In this document: piece by piece, positions 11,533 through 22,457 of the stretch
Numbering within the stretch: position 1 is the first letter of the stretch
How the letters are laid out: each line of letters opens with the position of its first letter
Source: Isoetes taiwanensis
Lineage: Eukaryota; Streptophyta; Lycopodiopsida; Isoetales; Isoetaceae
Assembly (NCBI GenBank): GCA_021234155.1
Contig: JAJEKV010000030.1
Location: forward strand, 4,262,050 to 4,326,049
Length of the DNA stretch: 64,000 nucleotides
Direction: 5' to 3'
Translations under genes and position numbers: made by a program
Notes under the pieces: model-generated
Told to the model about the DNA's origin: nothing
Seen by the model: only the letters and a program-made list of their open reading frames with translations
Database searches by the model: none

Positions 11533-11870
11533 GGGGCATGGTCCAGTGGTAGGACTTTAAACTCGCCACAACTAAGGTTATCGGTTCGAGTATAACCAAT
11601 ATCAATCTAGTAATATGGGCTTTAAAATCCATTGCCTTGAGGTCATAGGTTCAGGATTCACCATATGTAATGTACAATCACACGGAGCAGCTCCTTGTAT
11701 AATATCGTAGCCTCGAGTGAATTTAGATTGGCTTCGTGTGATATCAATGTAGTAGAGATGTATGATGAATAAATGAATCAAATCCTTCAAAAAGAGAAAT
11801 CACACAAGTTTTTGCTCTGATGTGCTAGAGATGTATGTGATGAATAAATGATGCAAGTCTTTAAAAGGAA
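11533..11870 (+). mobile_element. tRNA-derived SINE
   Basis: GGGGCATGGTCCAGTGGTAG near 11,535 gives a good A box and GGTTATCGGTTCGAGTATAA near 11,577 a good B box, at tRNA spacing. A non-tRNA body follows (GAGCAGCTCCTTGTATAATA and on). The end is marked by two diverged copies of AGAGATGTATG-GATGAATAAATG near 11,755 and 11,826, which may be a 3' tandem duplication. Element ends and target duplication are not certain. Confidence 0.6.
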
Positions 11871-12139
11871 AGAAAAAAAGAAAGAAAATTGGAACTATAA
11901 TTTCGAAAATCATTTGATACTTTCCCACTTGCAACATGACGATACACAATACAACTTGATGTTTTGTACTTTTGTAACCCTTAGGGAGTTCGGATTAAAG
12001 CATCACACCAGACCTTAGATAGAAAAACTACAATCTCATGAGGATTCTTCAATAACTATTTTAGGAGGTGATAAGGATCACTATTTCCAAAGCAATGATT
12101 TATTCTCCAATGATCGAGTTCCTGTATTGATCTCCAATA

Positions 12140-12928
12140 GATATTAAAAATCTCCTCTCCACATCCTCCCACCCTCCTCATGAGGGCAACAATCCAAAAA
12201 TAGTTTCCAGTGTGTGGAATTCCCCTCATCGGACACTCTGGTAATTCCTCATCGAATGGTCTGGCACCATGTAGACATGTCTTTAGCAAAGTTTTCTACA
12301 TAGATTAAGCAGTTTAATATGTAAGTGTTCATGAGGTTAATCAGTTTGGAAATCCATCCTCGAGCTGACAAAATAAAACGTGAATTAGCTAGGCAATAGA
12401 GATAACACATTAGAAGAAGAGGTTAGTGACGTGCCTTGTTGATGTACAGAAATTCTTGTAATAGGATAGGAAGTATTAAAGCTCCAGATTTTAGGATGAA
12501 ACTTAAGAGTGTTAAATAATGAATATTCCATGAACTGCATCCTTACATCGAGATCGACTTGGATGGAAAGGTTGCATAGGTCATCAGCAGAGACGAACCA
12601 TGTTGTTTCAGGAAATATGTCCCCCTGAAGAATGGGACCAGTGCCATCATAGGGAAGCTTGGGAAATTTGAGAAGAGGCATGCTTTTGTGGGTGTCATAT
12701 TTGTGACCATTTTTCCAGGAAACTAGCTTCCATTCAAACATGGCCCTACTCCCATTTTGCCCTTCGTTCAAAACATGGGCTTGACTAGGACCACCATGGA
12801 TGGATTTTGGCTGAATATTAGCCACCGAGTTGCAGCTGGGCGTGATTGAGAAGTTTATAACATCTGGAAAGAAACCCAAAGCAAAATCATCTTGCACAAA
12901 TTGGATACCTGGAACTGCGACTTTGAGA
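12140..12928 (-). repeat. Right arm of the large inverted duplication
   Basis: This is the reverse-complement partner of 1-845 and covers the 3' two thirds of the 240-aa gene plus its 3' flank. Similarity presumably continues to the right, but the left copy leaves the window there. Confidence 0.85.
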
Positions 12929-13107
12929 AGCTTTGTCTTTACTTTGAGTTGAGATCCGTCGTGTTTTAGAAAGGGCAGGAGCAAGAAACTGGCCACAATT
13001 TTCTGTTTGCCAATGTAAGGATCTGGAACTGGTAAAGCATTTTTATAGTCGCAGATATCATCCTGGATTTGCCAGCCTGCATCTTCGTCGTCCCTATTTT
13101 CTCCCAT
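12385..13107 (-). CDS. Hypothetical protein, 240 aa (complete copy of the inverted pair)
   Basis: One uninterrupted frame runs from MGENRDDEDAGWQIQDDICD to SNVLSLLPS. I do not recognise the family. The N-terminus is acidic, with a Pro-rich turn (ALPVPDPYIGK), then alternating hydrophobic stretches (IVASFLLLPFLK, FVQDDFALGFFPDVINF) that suggest a compact beta-rich soluble domain; there is no clear signal peptide or transmembrane helix. The ATG at 13,107 is the first in frame and the acidic start fits it. An optional intron near the stop (acceptor TTTTGTCAG near 12,366-12,374) would change only the last residues. A second, 5'-truncated copy lies inverted at the window start. The open frame in both copies argues that the protein is or recently was functional. 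Confidence 0.55.
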   Translation of the reverse strand: MGENRDDEDAGWQIQDDICDYKNALPVPDPYIGKQKIVASFLLLPFLKHDGSQLKVKTKLLKVAVPGIQFVQDDFALGFFPDVINFSITPSCNSVANIQPKSIHGGPSQAHVLNEGQNGSRAMFEWKLVSWKNGHKYDTHKSMPLLKFPKLPYDGTGPILQGDIFPETTWFVSADDLCNLSIQVDLDVRMQFMEYSLFNTLKFHPKIWSFNTSYPITRISVHQQGTSLTSSSNVLSLLPS

Positions 13108-14519
13108 TTTAGCTTCTATCTATTCAAGGCTGCCCAAAAGTCTCCTTGCTCTACTTAAAGAGAAACTCATTAAATGGGCTTTTTCTAAATTGGCTTCTAA
13201 TTGGCGGCCAAGGTTCATAGACGGCACCAAGGAAGCTTCTTTTCAAGTTACAAATACGTATGGCTATGTCCATTATCAATTTAAGATATCTTACTTATTT
13301 GCTCCATAAGAAGACAAGTCTTCATTATATTATACTTTCTTTTTACAGCCTGCATACAGCAAAAACTGTATACAGCTTTTGTGCGACCTTCCACATGCAA
13401 CATGAAATGCTTTAGAAGGTGATTTTAAGCCCTTCCAGAATAAATTGATGATTTTTCTGTAACATTGATTGCCACTTTATAGGATCTTCTCCGTAATCAT
13501 CTCGAGCAGTTGGTGCAATCGGTAATTTTGGAAACAAGATCACATATTCTTGCTTTTGGAGGATCGTAAGCCGATAGGGGTGTCCTGGAATATTCCATCA
13601 CATGTTGTTTACTCAAGAAAGATCATGCATCTTCATTTCTGAATACATTGGAAGAGAAAGCAGATTATCTCTTATTATCAGACTAATTTTGTGCCTTGGG
13701 AAAACCTTTTTCCTCCTATTGGAAAAATTCCTGTAGTTTCCTCACCCAATCAAAATTTTCAATTTCCAAACGGATCGTTCCTACAACAGGATCCAATTTC
13801 ACAAAACATCAGATGAAATTTATCAGTGGAAAAGAAATTTCAATCAAGTAGAAGAACCATTTGTACAGAAGATTAAGGGATATTCTACAACAAATTGATT
13901 GAAGAGCGCTCAAAGCCGAATTACTTTCTCTACCATTAGAACATTCAACATTGCTTTTAGAACATTCAACATTGCTTTCATTATATTATATGCTATAATG
14001 ATGCAAGAAAATTTCTGTTTTGAAAGAAAAGATGGAGCTGGAGATTACAGGGTTGAAAAATATGGAAGAAGCAGGACAGCAATTGTTGAATATGATAGTG
14101 TGTGTATCTGTGTGGTTGCAGGTTTTTAAAATGCAAAGCATCCAAATTAGAATGCACATCCATATTTATAGAGGATGATTGATGGAAGATCCAAAGAACA
14201 CAGAGATAAAAGGCAAAAAGATGGATTGAGATTCTTACTGGAGCAAACTGCCCCGATTTTTTATCTAAGAACAATCATGCAAAAACTGTCTCAATGTCGT
14301 TTATTGCAGAGAAGCCCAGATTGGGCAAGGACAGAATCAAAACTTGGAGACAGTTGGCTATTTGAAAGCAGCTCAAAACAAGTCAAGATTGATCTGAAGC
14401 CTGACACTAAAGCAAACAAAAAAAAAAGAAAAATCTACTGTCAAAATTAAATCTTTATGGCAAACAAGCATAGTAAAATGAACATTGTCTTCTATAATTA
14501 GCATTCTTAACATTTATAT
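13108..14519. other. Intergenic, small tandem duplication only
   Basis: No recognisable gene. A 21-bp phrase (AGAACATTCAACATTGCTTT) is tandemly doubled at 13,938-13,979. Opposing open frames at 13,899-14,450 have no domains. The region lies upstream of the 240-aa gene and downstream of the F-box gene. Confidence 0.4.
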
Positions 14520-15717
14520 CTATAAGAGGGATCTTCGAAAAACCCATCTTGTTTCTATAAAAAACGTATGAAGGTCATTTGATGGAGCATCAAAGTAGCA
14601 CCACGAATTCTCAAAAGGATCATAAGCCACAATTTTTTTCTTTTCAGTCCCATCATTCTGATCCAACACCGTCTTCCATAAAAGATCGTGACAACGTGTG
14701 ACTGAAGACAACCAACAGACTTGATCATCGAAGTGTTGAAGCAGATGCAAGGATCTGTTTGTGAAAATATAGCCTCCATTCTCCTCACGCGCATGCCATA
14801 CTTGTAACTCATTCCACATCAAAGCAACTGTTATCATCAGCCTGCCCATGTCTTGGAATAACCTCATGTCTATCCCACCACGAGGATGCCCATATCTCTC
14901 CATTCTCCTCACGATTATGTCCATACCCATCATACTCTTATCTATCTCCTGAATCCCATCAGTTACCTCAAAGATAAATTTCTTTCTTGACCAAACATCT
15001 GCATCAACGTTGTATATATGTATCTCACCTACATAAATATCCAAAAAATATATAGAATCTCCAATGCATGTTTCATCTACTACAAAACCTTTAATAGAAT
15101 TGGCACTCCCACTCCATTCCCTGCTGCTGGATCGATATATTAAAAGGGAGTTCTCTTTTTCAGGTGAACTCAGGGAGAGGATAACATCATAACTATGACT
15201 TAATTCATCCAAGTGAACATACAAGTGTTTGACATAGGCACCTTGTTTGATGTTGTCCTTGGAGAGATGAAGAACATCCTTAGGATGAGAAGATCGAAAT
15301 GGCTCGAACAGATATATCTCATACTCTCTACCTGTATTGATACAAACACACAAGAGACCATGAGAGGATGCACACTTTATGTCATGCCCGTCATCTTCAT
15401 TGTATGTAAGTTGTAAATTCCTTAATTTCTTCCAAGACGTCTGAGCGCACCATGTACGAGGCAGATGATCAAGAATATCCACACACGACACACGAAACAT
15501 CTAAGGATTTATCCAAACAGCATAGTATTTTATGATTGCATGCGGGTTTTCTTTCCCAAAAGGCATCTGAATGGATTCGTTCAGACCAGTCCTTGGAAGC
15601 CATTGAGAAACGAGCCAAATCCGAAGGCTTATCTAGCAGAAGGACCGCAGACTCCAAAAGTTCATTGTGCATGGTAAGCATATGCTGTCTTGACTTTGCC
15701 ATCGCCAGAACTCCCAA
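14520..15717 (-). pseudogene. F-box protein gene with one frameshift and one stop
   Basis: An N-terminal frame (15,717-15,469) holds an F-box-like helix region (ESAVLLLDKPSDLARFSMAS then KDWSERIHSDAFWERK), as in substrate adaptors of SCF ubiquitin ligases. A second frame (15,500-14,520, 326 aa) continues with repeated W- and aromatic-containing segments (YDVILSLSSPEKENSLLIYR, IHIYNVDADVWSRKKF, VAYDPFENSWCYF) typical of an F-box-associated beta-propeller. The frames meet near 15,500-15,530: the F-box part continues in the second frame only if one A is removed from an AAAA run, and a TAG then precedes MFRVSCVDILDHLP. So two lesions, or an unrecognised splice, separate them. Total length near 400 aa is normal for the family. 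A diverged N-terminal copy lies at 23,789-23,932. Confidence 0.6.
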
Positions 15718-15864
15718 AACTTGATCCGCAACCTTGCAGAAAAAGTTCAGTTAACATAAAAATAGGAAAGCTTTACTTTAGAAAGCTTGGACATGCTAAA
15801 ATATCTCAGATTGTTGGAAATAATCAGAATGATACAAGAATAGACTTTTGTCCATGTGCTGTTA

Positions 15865-17606
15865 TAGTTTGCTGTTTCACAGAACAGTACATTTATTACA
15901 TAAATTTTATATTACTTAAGGCTTAGATGGTTTATTCCAGGTATTGTACTTTTTTTAGTATGGAAATAGGGCAAAATGGAATCTTTGTTTCTCCTGTATT
16001 CATGGACGAATTTGTGCGCCCTTGAAGTGCCCGACCATGCCCAAGATGCAATTGGATCGATTTAGAAGGTAAGACTTGCTTGGTTTGGACTTAGAAATCC
16101 CTTTACATGGCGATTCCGGGCCTGTGTGAATGTATAAAGTTGGAGCTTGGGGGCGTCTGCTCAGTACTGAAGGTGAGATCTGCCATTTTCTTTCTCTGTT
16201 GCGCTTTGCTTGTTCAGGGTTAATTCCTTTGTGTCTGTTTACCATCTGCCTATGAGGAGGGAAGCTAGGAGGGGGGGGTCGGGCTGACAGAAATGCCCAG
16301 GCAGGCTCCTCTGGGATTTCGGCTCTGGATGCAGCCAGGCATGTGGTTGTGGATGAGGTAACTGGCCTTATAGACGTTAGTGTGACCTTTGGAACAGCTG
16401 GCATGGATGCTTCTCTTGAGTATTATACATGCTAGTTAAGTTTTGTGAGATGGAATGTATTGCAAGGGCTGTAGCGGGGGAGGGAGTGATCTTGATCACT
16501 TATATTCCTAGGGTGTTTTTAGACTATCCCTGAAGTCTCCCAGACTTGTGAACTTGGCCATAAAGAGACGATTCGGATGGGGATTCAAAAAGCTTGTCGG
16601 GGTGGTTCTTGTGTGCAAAGCACTGAAGAACATTAGACTCCATTGCTTTGAGGGCTTAATTGGATACTGCATGAAAGACATGGGTAAGCCACACTTTAGG
16701 CTGCACACCAAGAACGTTTCGGAAAGGCAGTTGGGAAAAGATTTGTATTTGTTGTATGGTACTGGAGACGTAAAACATGTAGTTGTTCTAGACAACAAGA
16801 ACATCTTGGGAAGGGCTCTTCTGATTAAGGAGTTGAGGCGCATTGATGCGATGGTGAGGCGGCATAATGCTGTCATGAATAACAATTAGGTACTGCTTTT
16901 CTTGATTGCTTTCTTGTGTTGAATCTTTTTGTGCAGATCTGTTGCGTTGTGTGAAGAAAAAAAAAGTATGAAATCTGAAAAATATGCCTCAGAACTGTTT
17001 GTGTATTTGGAAATTCCACAAAAAAAAAACTTTGTTTGGTTGAAAAAAGAAAGGATTGGATGTCTAATTGGCTTTCATTGCTTGTATTGCTTGCATGAGG
17101 ATAGTGATTTGGAAAAAAGAAAATATAAAAAGGAGGGAGAATGGCTGTATGTATGCATGTGCACTTGCATGGGATTAGCCCCTGCCTTTTAAGGGCGGCC
17201 AGGCTGTTTGGACGTGGAGATGGAATGTTGATGATGTGACAAAGTCGATTGTAAGGGAATGATGGTGTTGATGTAGAGTGCAGACTGTTTGGGCTTGATC
17301 TATAAGCTCTTAATATAGACTGGAAACTTTTTGGGCGTGATCCACAAGTTGTGGCACCATATATATTGGCTTTATGTGGCATCTCCTTATTATTGGGGAT
17401 TGAATTGCCAATTTAGCATGTTGCTAATTTCGAGTCAAGGCATGTGAAATATGTTCTTCAATGGTTGTCAAACGCCCTTAGGAATAGGGCCATATAAGGG
17501 TTTGACCCTAGCCCTTGCTGAGGTGTATGCATGGGATGCTCCTAGAGGGAATATTCCTCAGTATATTCCCCCATCCAATGCTTGGGAAATTGCTACAGGT
17601 TCCATC
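15865..17606 (+). mobile_element. 1.7-kb insertion inside the 5' LTR of copia A
   Basis: The segment is absent from the 3' LTR, which reads straight through GTGTTAACCTAAAAG. Its ends are not clearly inverted or duplicated. It contains the 113-codon frame described separately, a G-rich patch near 16,270, and no other recognisable gene. Its class is unknown. Confidence 0.55.
16548..16889 (+). CDS. Possible remnant of a Rep-like (HUH) replication protein, 113 codons
   Basis: An open frame contains FGWGFKKLVGVVLVCKALKN, then FEGLIGYCMKDMGKPHFRLH, and ends NILGRALLIKELRRIDAMV. GYCMKDMGKP resembles rolling-circle motif 3 (Y-x-x-K followed by D/G) of HUH endonucleases such as those of Rep proteins and replitron-type elements; this is an analogy to motif shape, not a match I could test. 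No HUH motif (H-hydrophobic-H) was found upstream; the frame is closed by a stop at 16,509 and the first in-frame start-like codon is GTG. If the call is right it is a C-terminal fragment of the protein that mobilised the surrounding 1.7-kb insertion. It could equally be an unrelated open frame. Confidence 0.3.
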   Translation: MNLAIKRRFGWGFKKLVGVVLVCKALKNIRLHCFEGLIGYCMKDMGKPHFRLHTKNVSERQLGKDLYLLYGTGDVKHVVVLDNKNILGRALLIKELRRIDAMVRRHNAVMNNN

Positions 17607-17753
17607 AACCTAAAAGTGAGACGTCCACTTTTGTTAACATGTCATTTGTCTTTTATTGCCTAGTTCCATTTACAATTCCTCTAAATCCGGAGTCGGTTCC
17701 GGAAGCAAATATGGCGCTGCATAGATGCTATTTTGGCACTGCTCCTTGTATAA

Positions 17754-18082
17754 GGGTCTGGTCACATGATGTCGTCTAACAGGGATTGTTAACATGATCT
17801 TATCAAACTAAGGGTTCCACATTTTAAAAAAAGAATGGAAGCAAGAAAATTTCGCGCCCATGTTATCCGGCAGAGGATTGCTGCCAAGTGCTATAAAATC
17901 ATCCACCTATCCTTGTCTTTGAAATTCCTGTTGACCGGCAATGTTTCCAACCGATGCAGGAGCCCGTTGAACGGATTGCTATCAACAGGGCTTCTTCCCT
18001 GTCAAAATTTAGCATGTGACCTCTTCTAATTCTATCACTAACAGCATATGAACCTTGTTAACAGCATCATGTGACCAGACCC
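17754..18082. mobile_element. MITE (Tourist/PIF-Harbinger-like), 329 bp
   Basis: The ends are perfect 18-bp inverted repeats: GGGTCTGGTCACATGATG at 17,754 and its complement ending at 18,082. They are flanked by the direct duplication TAA (17,751-17,753 and 18,083-18,085). The same site in the 3' LTR is empty (TTGTATAAGAATCAAGG near 23,590-23,610), which confirms both boundaries. TAA target duplications and GGG-starting inverted repeats are typical of PIF/Harbinger-derived MITEs. It has no coding capacity. Confidence 0.9.
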
Positions 18083-18235
18083 TAAGAATCAAGGTTTTAT
18101 CAATACAAGAGAAGCTTCTGGTATTTCGTCCATATCATTATCGTATTATTGTATCAAAGCAGGGAGATCGATGTGGGTAAGGAGTTGGCAATGCTGTACT
18201 ATGAGAAAGAATGAGTAAAATACATAAGCTCTCAC

Positions 18236-18960
18236 ATGTCAATGCATTCTACTGGTTCATTAAGGTGCGAGGCAAGCTTGCAGAAAAGGGTTTATGGCAC
18301 ATTGTGTCAGGGGGAGCCAAGGCCAGTGCTCAATTCCCAAAGGGGCCCAATGCTCACTGCAGTTCAGATAGTAAAAGGTGAAGGAAAATCTGGAAGCAGT
18401 GAAGCATCTGAGCGAGAGAAGCAAGCCCCCCTTCAAGATCAAATGGGAGCAGCTCTCTCGAATCTACCGAAAGAAACATCTCTCTCACAACAAGCCAATC
18501 TCTATTCAGTGGTATACATATCCAAGATCAAGATCAAGGCTGTTGCGCTTCAGCTTACAGGCATGGAAACAAGGCTTGATGATGATCTCATTTTCGAAGA
18601 ATTTGGAACTGCATACTACCTTCAACAATGTTAAGAACTTGATAGGATCAGCAGAGCATGTGGAGATAGAATGGGCATGTCAACAAATCTTAATGCATGT
18701 CAATAAATCTTAATGGAGGAGATCAACCAGTCAGGACGAGCTAAGAAGGGAAGGCAAAATGACGGCCAAGCGTTTATAAGAAAGCAAGATGTAGGGGAAA
18801 CTCACAAGTACAATCGTAACAAATTTGCCACATTGCTAAGGACTGCCCGGAGCGTGACAAGAGAAAGAGAAGGCAAAATGTAACTAGAAAAGAAGATTCC
18901 AAAAGGAAAAGGGGTCACGCTCATAAGGCATCCAAGAAAAGTGGATCAAACGATTCAGAA
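18236..18960 (+). pseudogene. copia A gag remnant
   Basis: Broken frames hold gag-like pieces: KIKAVALQLTGMETRLDDDL near 18,520-18,590, TTFNNVKNLIGSAEHVEIEW near 18,615-18,670, and near 18,820 a zinc-knuckle remnant in which HIAKDCPERDK follows a damaged C-x2-C. Intact elements use this protein to package the RNA. A basic linker follows the knuckle. Several stops interrupt it, so it cannot be functional. Confidence 0.55.
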
Positions 18961-18981
18961 GGGAGCTCAAGCAGTGACTTA

Positions 18982-19560
18982 ATGGTGTCTGTTTCAAGGG
19001 CCTTTGTTGCTCATAGTTATGAGATGGATAAAACAGGAGCCCTTAGAAAGCTAGAGCCTGTTCTTTTGTGGATGATAAAATGCAATGTCTGGTTGGTTGT
19101 GCTTATATGTGCCATAATAAGGAAGGGAACACACTACATAAAGGCAATCATAGATGGTGAAGATGCATGGTGCAATTCTAATGGATTGGAAGCAATAGGC
19201 CCGATAGCAGACAATCCTCATGGGATATGGCTCCTAGATTCAGGAGTCAGTGATCACATGACCCCAAGGAGAAAATTGTTTCAACAAATCAATGAAGAGG
19301 CAGGGCATAACAAGGTGAAATTAGGCAAGGGAAAATTGAATATCAAAGAATCATGAACTGCAGTACTTGAATTACCAACTGGAAATGTGGTGCTCAGAAA
19401 TGCACTTTATGTGCCAGATTTGGAAGGCATCCTGTTATCCATCTCCAAAATGGATGACACAAAGTTGTATATGACCTTTGGAGGAGGAAAGTATATCATC
19501 AGAGATCAAGGCAGAACTGTCGTTGCCTAAGGAAAAAGATTAGGTAGCTTGTATCAAATA
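18982..19560 (+). pseudogene. copia A protease region
   Basis: GIWLLDSGVSDHMTPRRK near 19,220-19,270 is the copia aspartic protease active site (usually W-x-L-D-S-G-A-S-x-H-M); the catalytic D-S-G is kept and Ala has become Val. A frame of 124 codons (18,982-19,356) ends at a stop before the C-terminal part, which continues at 19,357-19,530 (VLRNALYVPDLEGILLSISK). It would release mature proteins from the polyprotein in an active element. Confidence 0.65.
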
Positions 19561-20446
19561 AGCTGGTGTAAGGACACCTCCATTGCATTAAATGCCACAG
19601 CTACAGATAATAACCTGATATGCCATGAAAGACTCGGACATGCCAATTTCCAGTTCCTAAAGAAAATGGAACAGCAAAATTTTATAAGGGGGTTGCCAAA
19701 AGTAACAGCTACCCTTGGAATAAGTGATGTGTTTTGGCTAAGCTAAGAAGAAAAACCTATCAGAAAATAAAAGGGTCAATAGTAAAGTAACCCTTGGAGC
19801 TGATACATATGTGTTTGGGGGCCAGCTCACGTTGACTCCCTCGGAGGTTCCACGTATTTTCTCTTGATAATAGATGATTGTACAAGAAAGAATTGGGTAT
19901 ATTTCGTTGCTTGTAAGTGTGATATCTTTGAAAATGGCAGAAAAATTCATTGAAAAGAAAGTGAAAACATTGAGAAGCGATCAAGGGAGAGAATTCATGA
20001 GTAATGATTTTGGTGATTTATCGGACAATTAGATATCATCCATGAAACCTCTGTGGCATACAAACATCAACAAAACGGGGTGATTGAAAGAAAGAACCGA
20101 ACAGTGCTGGAGTGTGCTAAATCCATGATGTTGTCTAAAAGCATAACTCAAATTCTGGGCAGAAGCAATACATACAGTAGTTCACATTATCAATAGGGTT
20201 CCCACAAAAACGATGAATAATTGTGTTCCTGAGGAAGCTTGGACAGGCAAGAAATCCAATGTGGAGGGGTCTAAGATATTTGGTTGTATCGCTTATGTTC
20301 ATTTATCAAAAGCTGAAAGAAAGTCAGGCAAACTAGGCCAGCGTGCAACACCTTGTATGTTCGTAGGATATGGAGACCATACCAAAGGATATAAGTTGTA
20401 TGTGCCTGCCACAAAGAAGATGATGACGCGGTATTATTTTAAATGA
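19540..20446 (+). pseudogene. copia A integrase
   Basis: At 19,600-19,700 ICHERLGHANFQFLKKM is the GAG-pre-integrase segment with the His residues of the HHCC finger. The catalytic core follows in pieces: LIIDDCTRKNWVYFV near 19,866, KTLRSDQGREFMS near 19,965 and HQQNGVIERKNRTVLECAKS near 20,065, then KIFGCIAYVHLSKAERKSGK and CMFVGYGDHTKGYKLY. Frameshifts occur near 19,745, 20,030 and 20,200. It is dead, but the order is complete. Confidence 0.7.
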
Positions 20447-20590
20447 GCATGATTACAGCATTGCCAGAATAAGAAACCAGTCATCTATGATCCGCTTGCA
20501 CATGCACAAGAAGATATTGAAGAAAACTCTAGTGACTCAAAATCTGATGTAGAGCAGACTCAGCATGATGTACCGCTTGAGGAAATAGAC

Positions 20591-21538
20591 TTGTCCTTTG
20601 AAACCGAATCTGAACCTGAATCTGATGATGCATATAGTGAAGACCTTGGTGATGATCCTCATGTTAGAAGATCATCAAGGCAATCAAAACCAACTGAAAA
20701 GGTGCTCGAATATTTGAATAGCAAAAAGGCTCGAGGTTCAGCCTACATAGCACTGCACATTAATGCTTCCATTAACGAACCTAGTTCATACCATGAAGCC
20801 TCTAGAACGACTACTATTGGAAGCAAGCTATGGACGAGGATTTTGCATCATTAATGGATAATGACACATGGGAACTTACTGATCTGTCGTCTGGAAGAAA
20901 AGTTATTACCAGTAAATGGATTTTCAAACGAAAAATATGATGAGAACAATGAGACTAACAGCTACAAGGCCAAGTTAGTAGCTCGAGGATGTTCCCAAAA
21001 GGCTGGAGTAGACTATCATGAAACCTTTGTCCATGTGGCAAGGTTAACATCTGTTAGAACAATCCTCACCTTAGCAGCAGCCTTGACCTCGATTTGCAAC
21101 AAATGGATGCGAATTTAGCCTTTTTACATGGCAAAATTTATGATGAGGTCTATATAAGACAACCACCAAGGGATATATCAAAGGAAGAAGAGAGTGAAGT
21201 TTGTAAGCTTAGCAATCTATGGATTAAAGCAATCCCCGGGGCTTTGGTACAAGACCATCCACTCCTTCTTTACCAGCCAAGGATTCCTTTGGAGTGAAGC
21301 CGATTGGAATATTTACACCAAGGTTGAAGGGAGAAAATGCATTGTTGTGGTTCTCTATGTGGATTATCTTATTCTAGCATCCAACTCTCCTGGATTGATG
21401 AAACAAGCTAAACAGTCCTTGAGGCATATGTTTCACATAACTAACCTTGGTGTCTTAAAATATTTTTTCGGGATGCAGGTGAATATAGATAGAGAGAATA
21501 ACGTAATCACTGTGCATTAGACCAAAGCAGTGGAATCT
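20591..21538 (+). pseudogene. copia A reverse transcriptase
   Basis: RT pieces (RVT_2 type) include ITSKWIFKRKYDENNETN-like sequence near 20,900, YKAKLVARGCSQKAGVDYHE, LTSVRTILTLAAAL, QMDANLAFLHGKIYDEVYIR and IYGLKQSPGLWYKTIHSFF. The catalytic Y-x-D-D box reads YVDYLILAS near 21,350, so the second Asp is replaced by Tyr. With that change and several frameshifts this copy cannot reverse transcribe. An acidic spacer (FETESEPESDDAYSEDLGD) separates it from the integrase. Confidence 0.75.
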
Positions 21539-21703
21539 CTCCTTCTCAAATGCAACATGCAGTCCTCCAAAGAGATAAGTACACATGCCATTCCCTCCAA
21601 CCTATAGACTCTAAAAGTGTTGATTGACTGGCTCATTTGATTCCTATCTCATATAGAAGTGTAATAGGATCACTGATGCACCTAATGGTGTGCACTAGGC
21701 CTG

Positions 21704-22345
21704 ATGCACCTAATGGTGTGCACTAGGCCTAACATTGCTGAAAGTGTAATTACTGTTAATCAATACATGGAACATCCAGGAGATGCTTACTCGCAAGTTG
21801 TGAAACGCATACTCAGGTACTTAAAAGCCACTCCCAAAATGGGGCTTAGTTGTCAAGGGGGAGCTGGGCCTCCTGTGTTACATGGCTTTATTGATGCAGA
21901 TTATACGGGAGACACATCGGTTAGAAAGTCTCGAACGGGTTTTCACTTCGTGTTGCAAGGGGGAGGGGGGGTGATTGGTTGGCCCAACAAAAAGCAAAAG
22001 GCCACTGCAGTAAGCACCTGCGAGTCAGAACGCATGGCAATTTGTGCTATTGCTAAGGAATCCATATGGCTTAGGCGGCTGTTGCAAGACCTTAGAGTTG
22101 AACAAAATAAGCCTATTATGTTCATGAATGATAACAGAACTGTTGTTAGCTTGGTGAGAAATCCAAGCAATTTCACAAAGGCCAAACATATTGAAGTACA
22201 ATACCACTTCAGAGGAAGGAAAAATCTGTATCAAATACTTGAACACACATCTTATGACAGTAGATGTTCTAACCAAATCACTGGCAAGGAAAAGGTACAT
22301 TGAATGTCTTGGAGAGATGGGCATAGTGACAGCTTGATCATGGTG
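21704..22345 (+). pseudogene. copia A RNase H
   Basis: A 199-codon frame begins CTRPNIAESVITVNQYMEHP, continues through VKRILRYLKATPKMGLSCQG, GFIDADYTGDTSVRKSRTGF and AVSTCESERMAICAIAKESI, and ends in the loose sequence before the 3' noncoding part. It would remove RNA from the RNA:DNA hybrid. A 27-bp phrase (CTGATGCACCTAATGGTGTG and neighbours) is tandemly doubled at 21,675-21,728 just upstream. Confidence 0.7.
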
Positions 22346-22457
22346 GAACCTTGATTAACTGTTTTCAGTTTTTAGCAAGTCTTAGATTTTTTTTGAAAGT
22401 CTATTGATGTCTTGCAGAGATGGGCATGGTGGCGGCTTGCACTATCTGCAGATTTCT

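Larger units (their letters stand above)
15812..18137 (+). repeat. 5' LTR of copia A, split by two insertions
   Basis: LTR blocks are 15,812-15,864, about 17,607-17,753 and 18,083-18,137. They align in order with the continuous 3' LTR at 23,398-23,651 (AACCTAAAAGTGAGACGTC, GGAAGCAAATATGG and AATCAAGGTTTTATCAATAC in both). Without the insertions the length is about 260 bp, close to the 254 bp of the 3' copy. Confidence 0.75.

Noticed and set aside
13993-14450. Opposing open frames of about 90 codons
   Set aside because: There is no conserved domain, codon pattern or splice context; probably chance frames.
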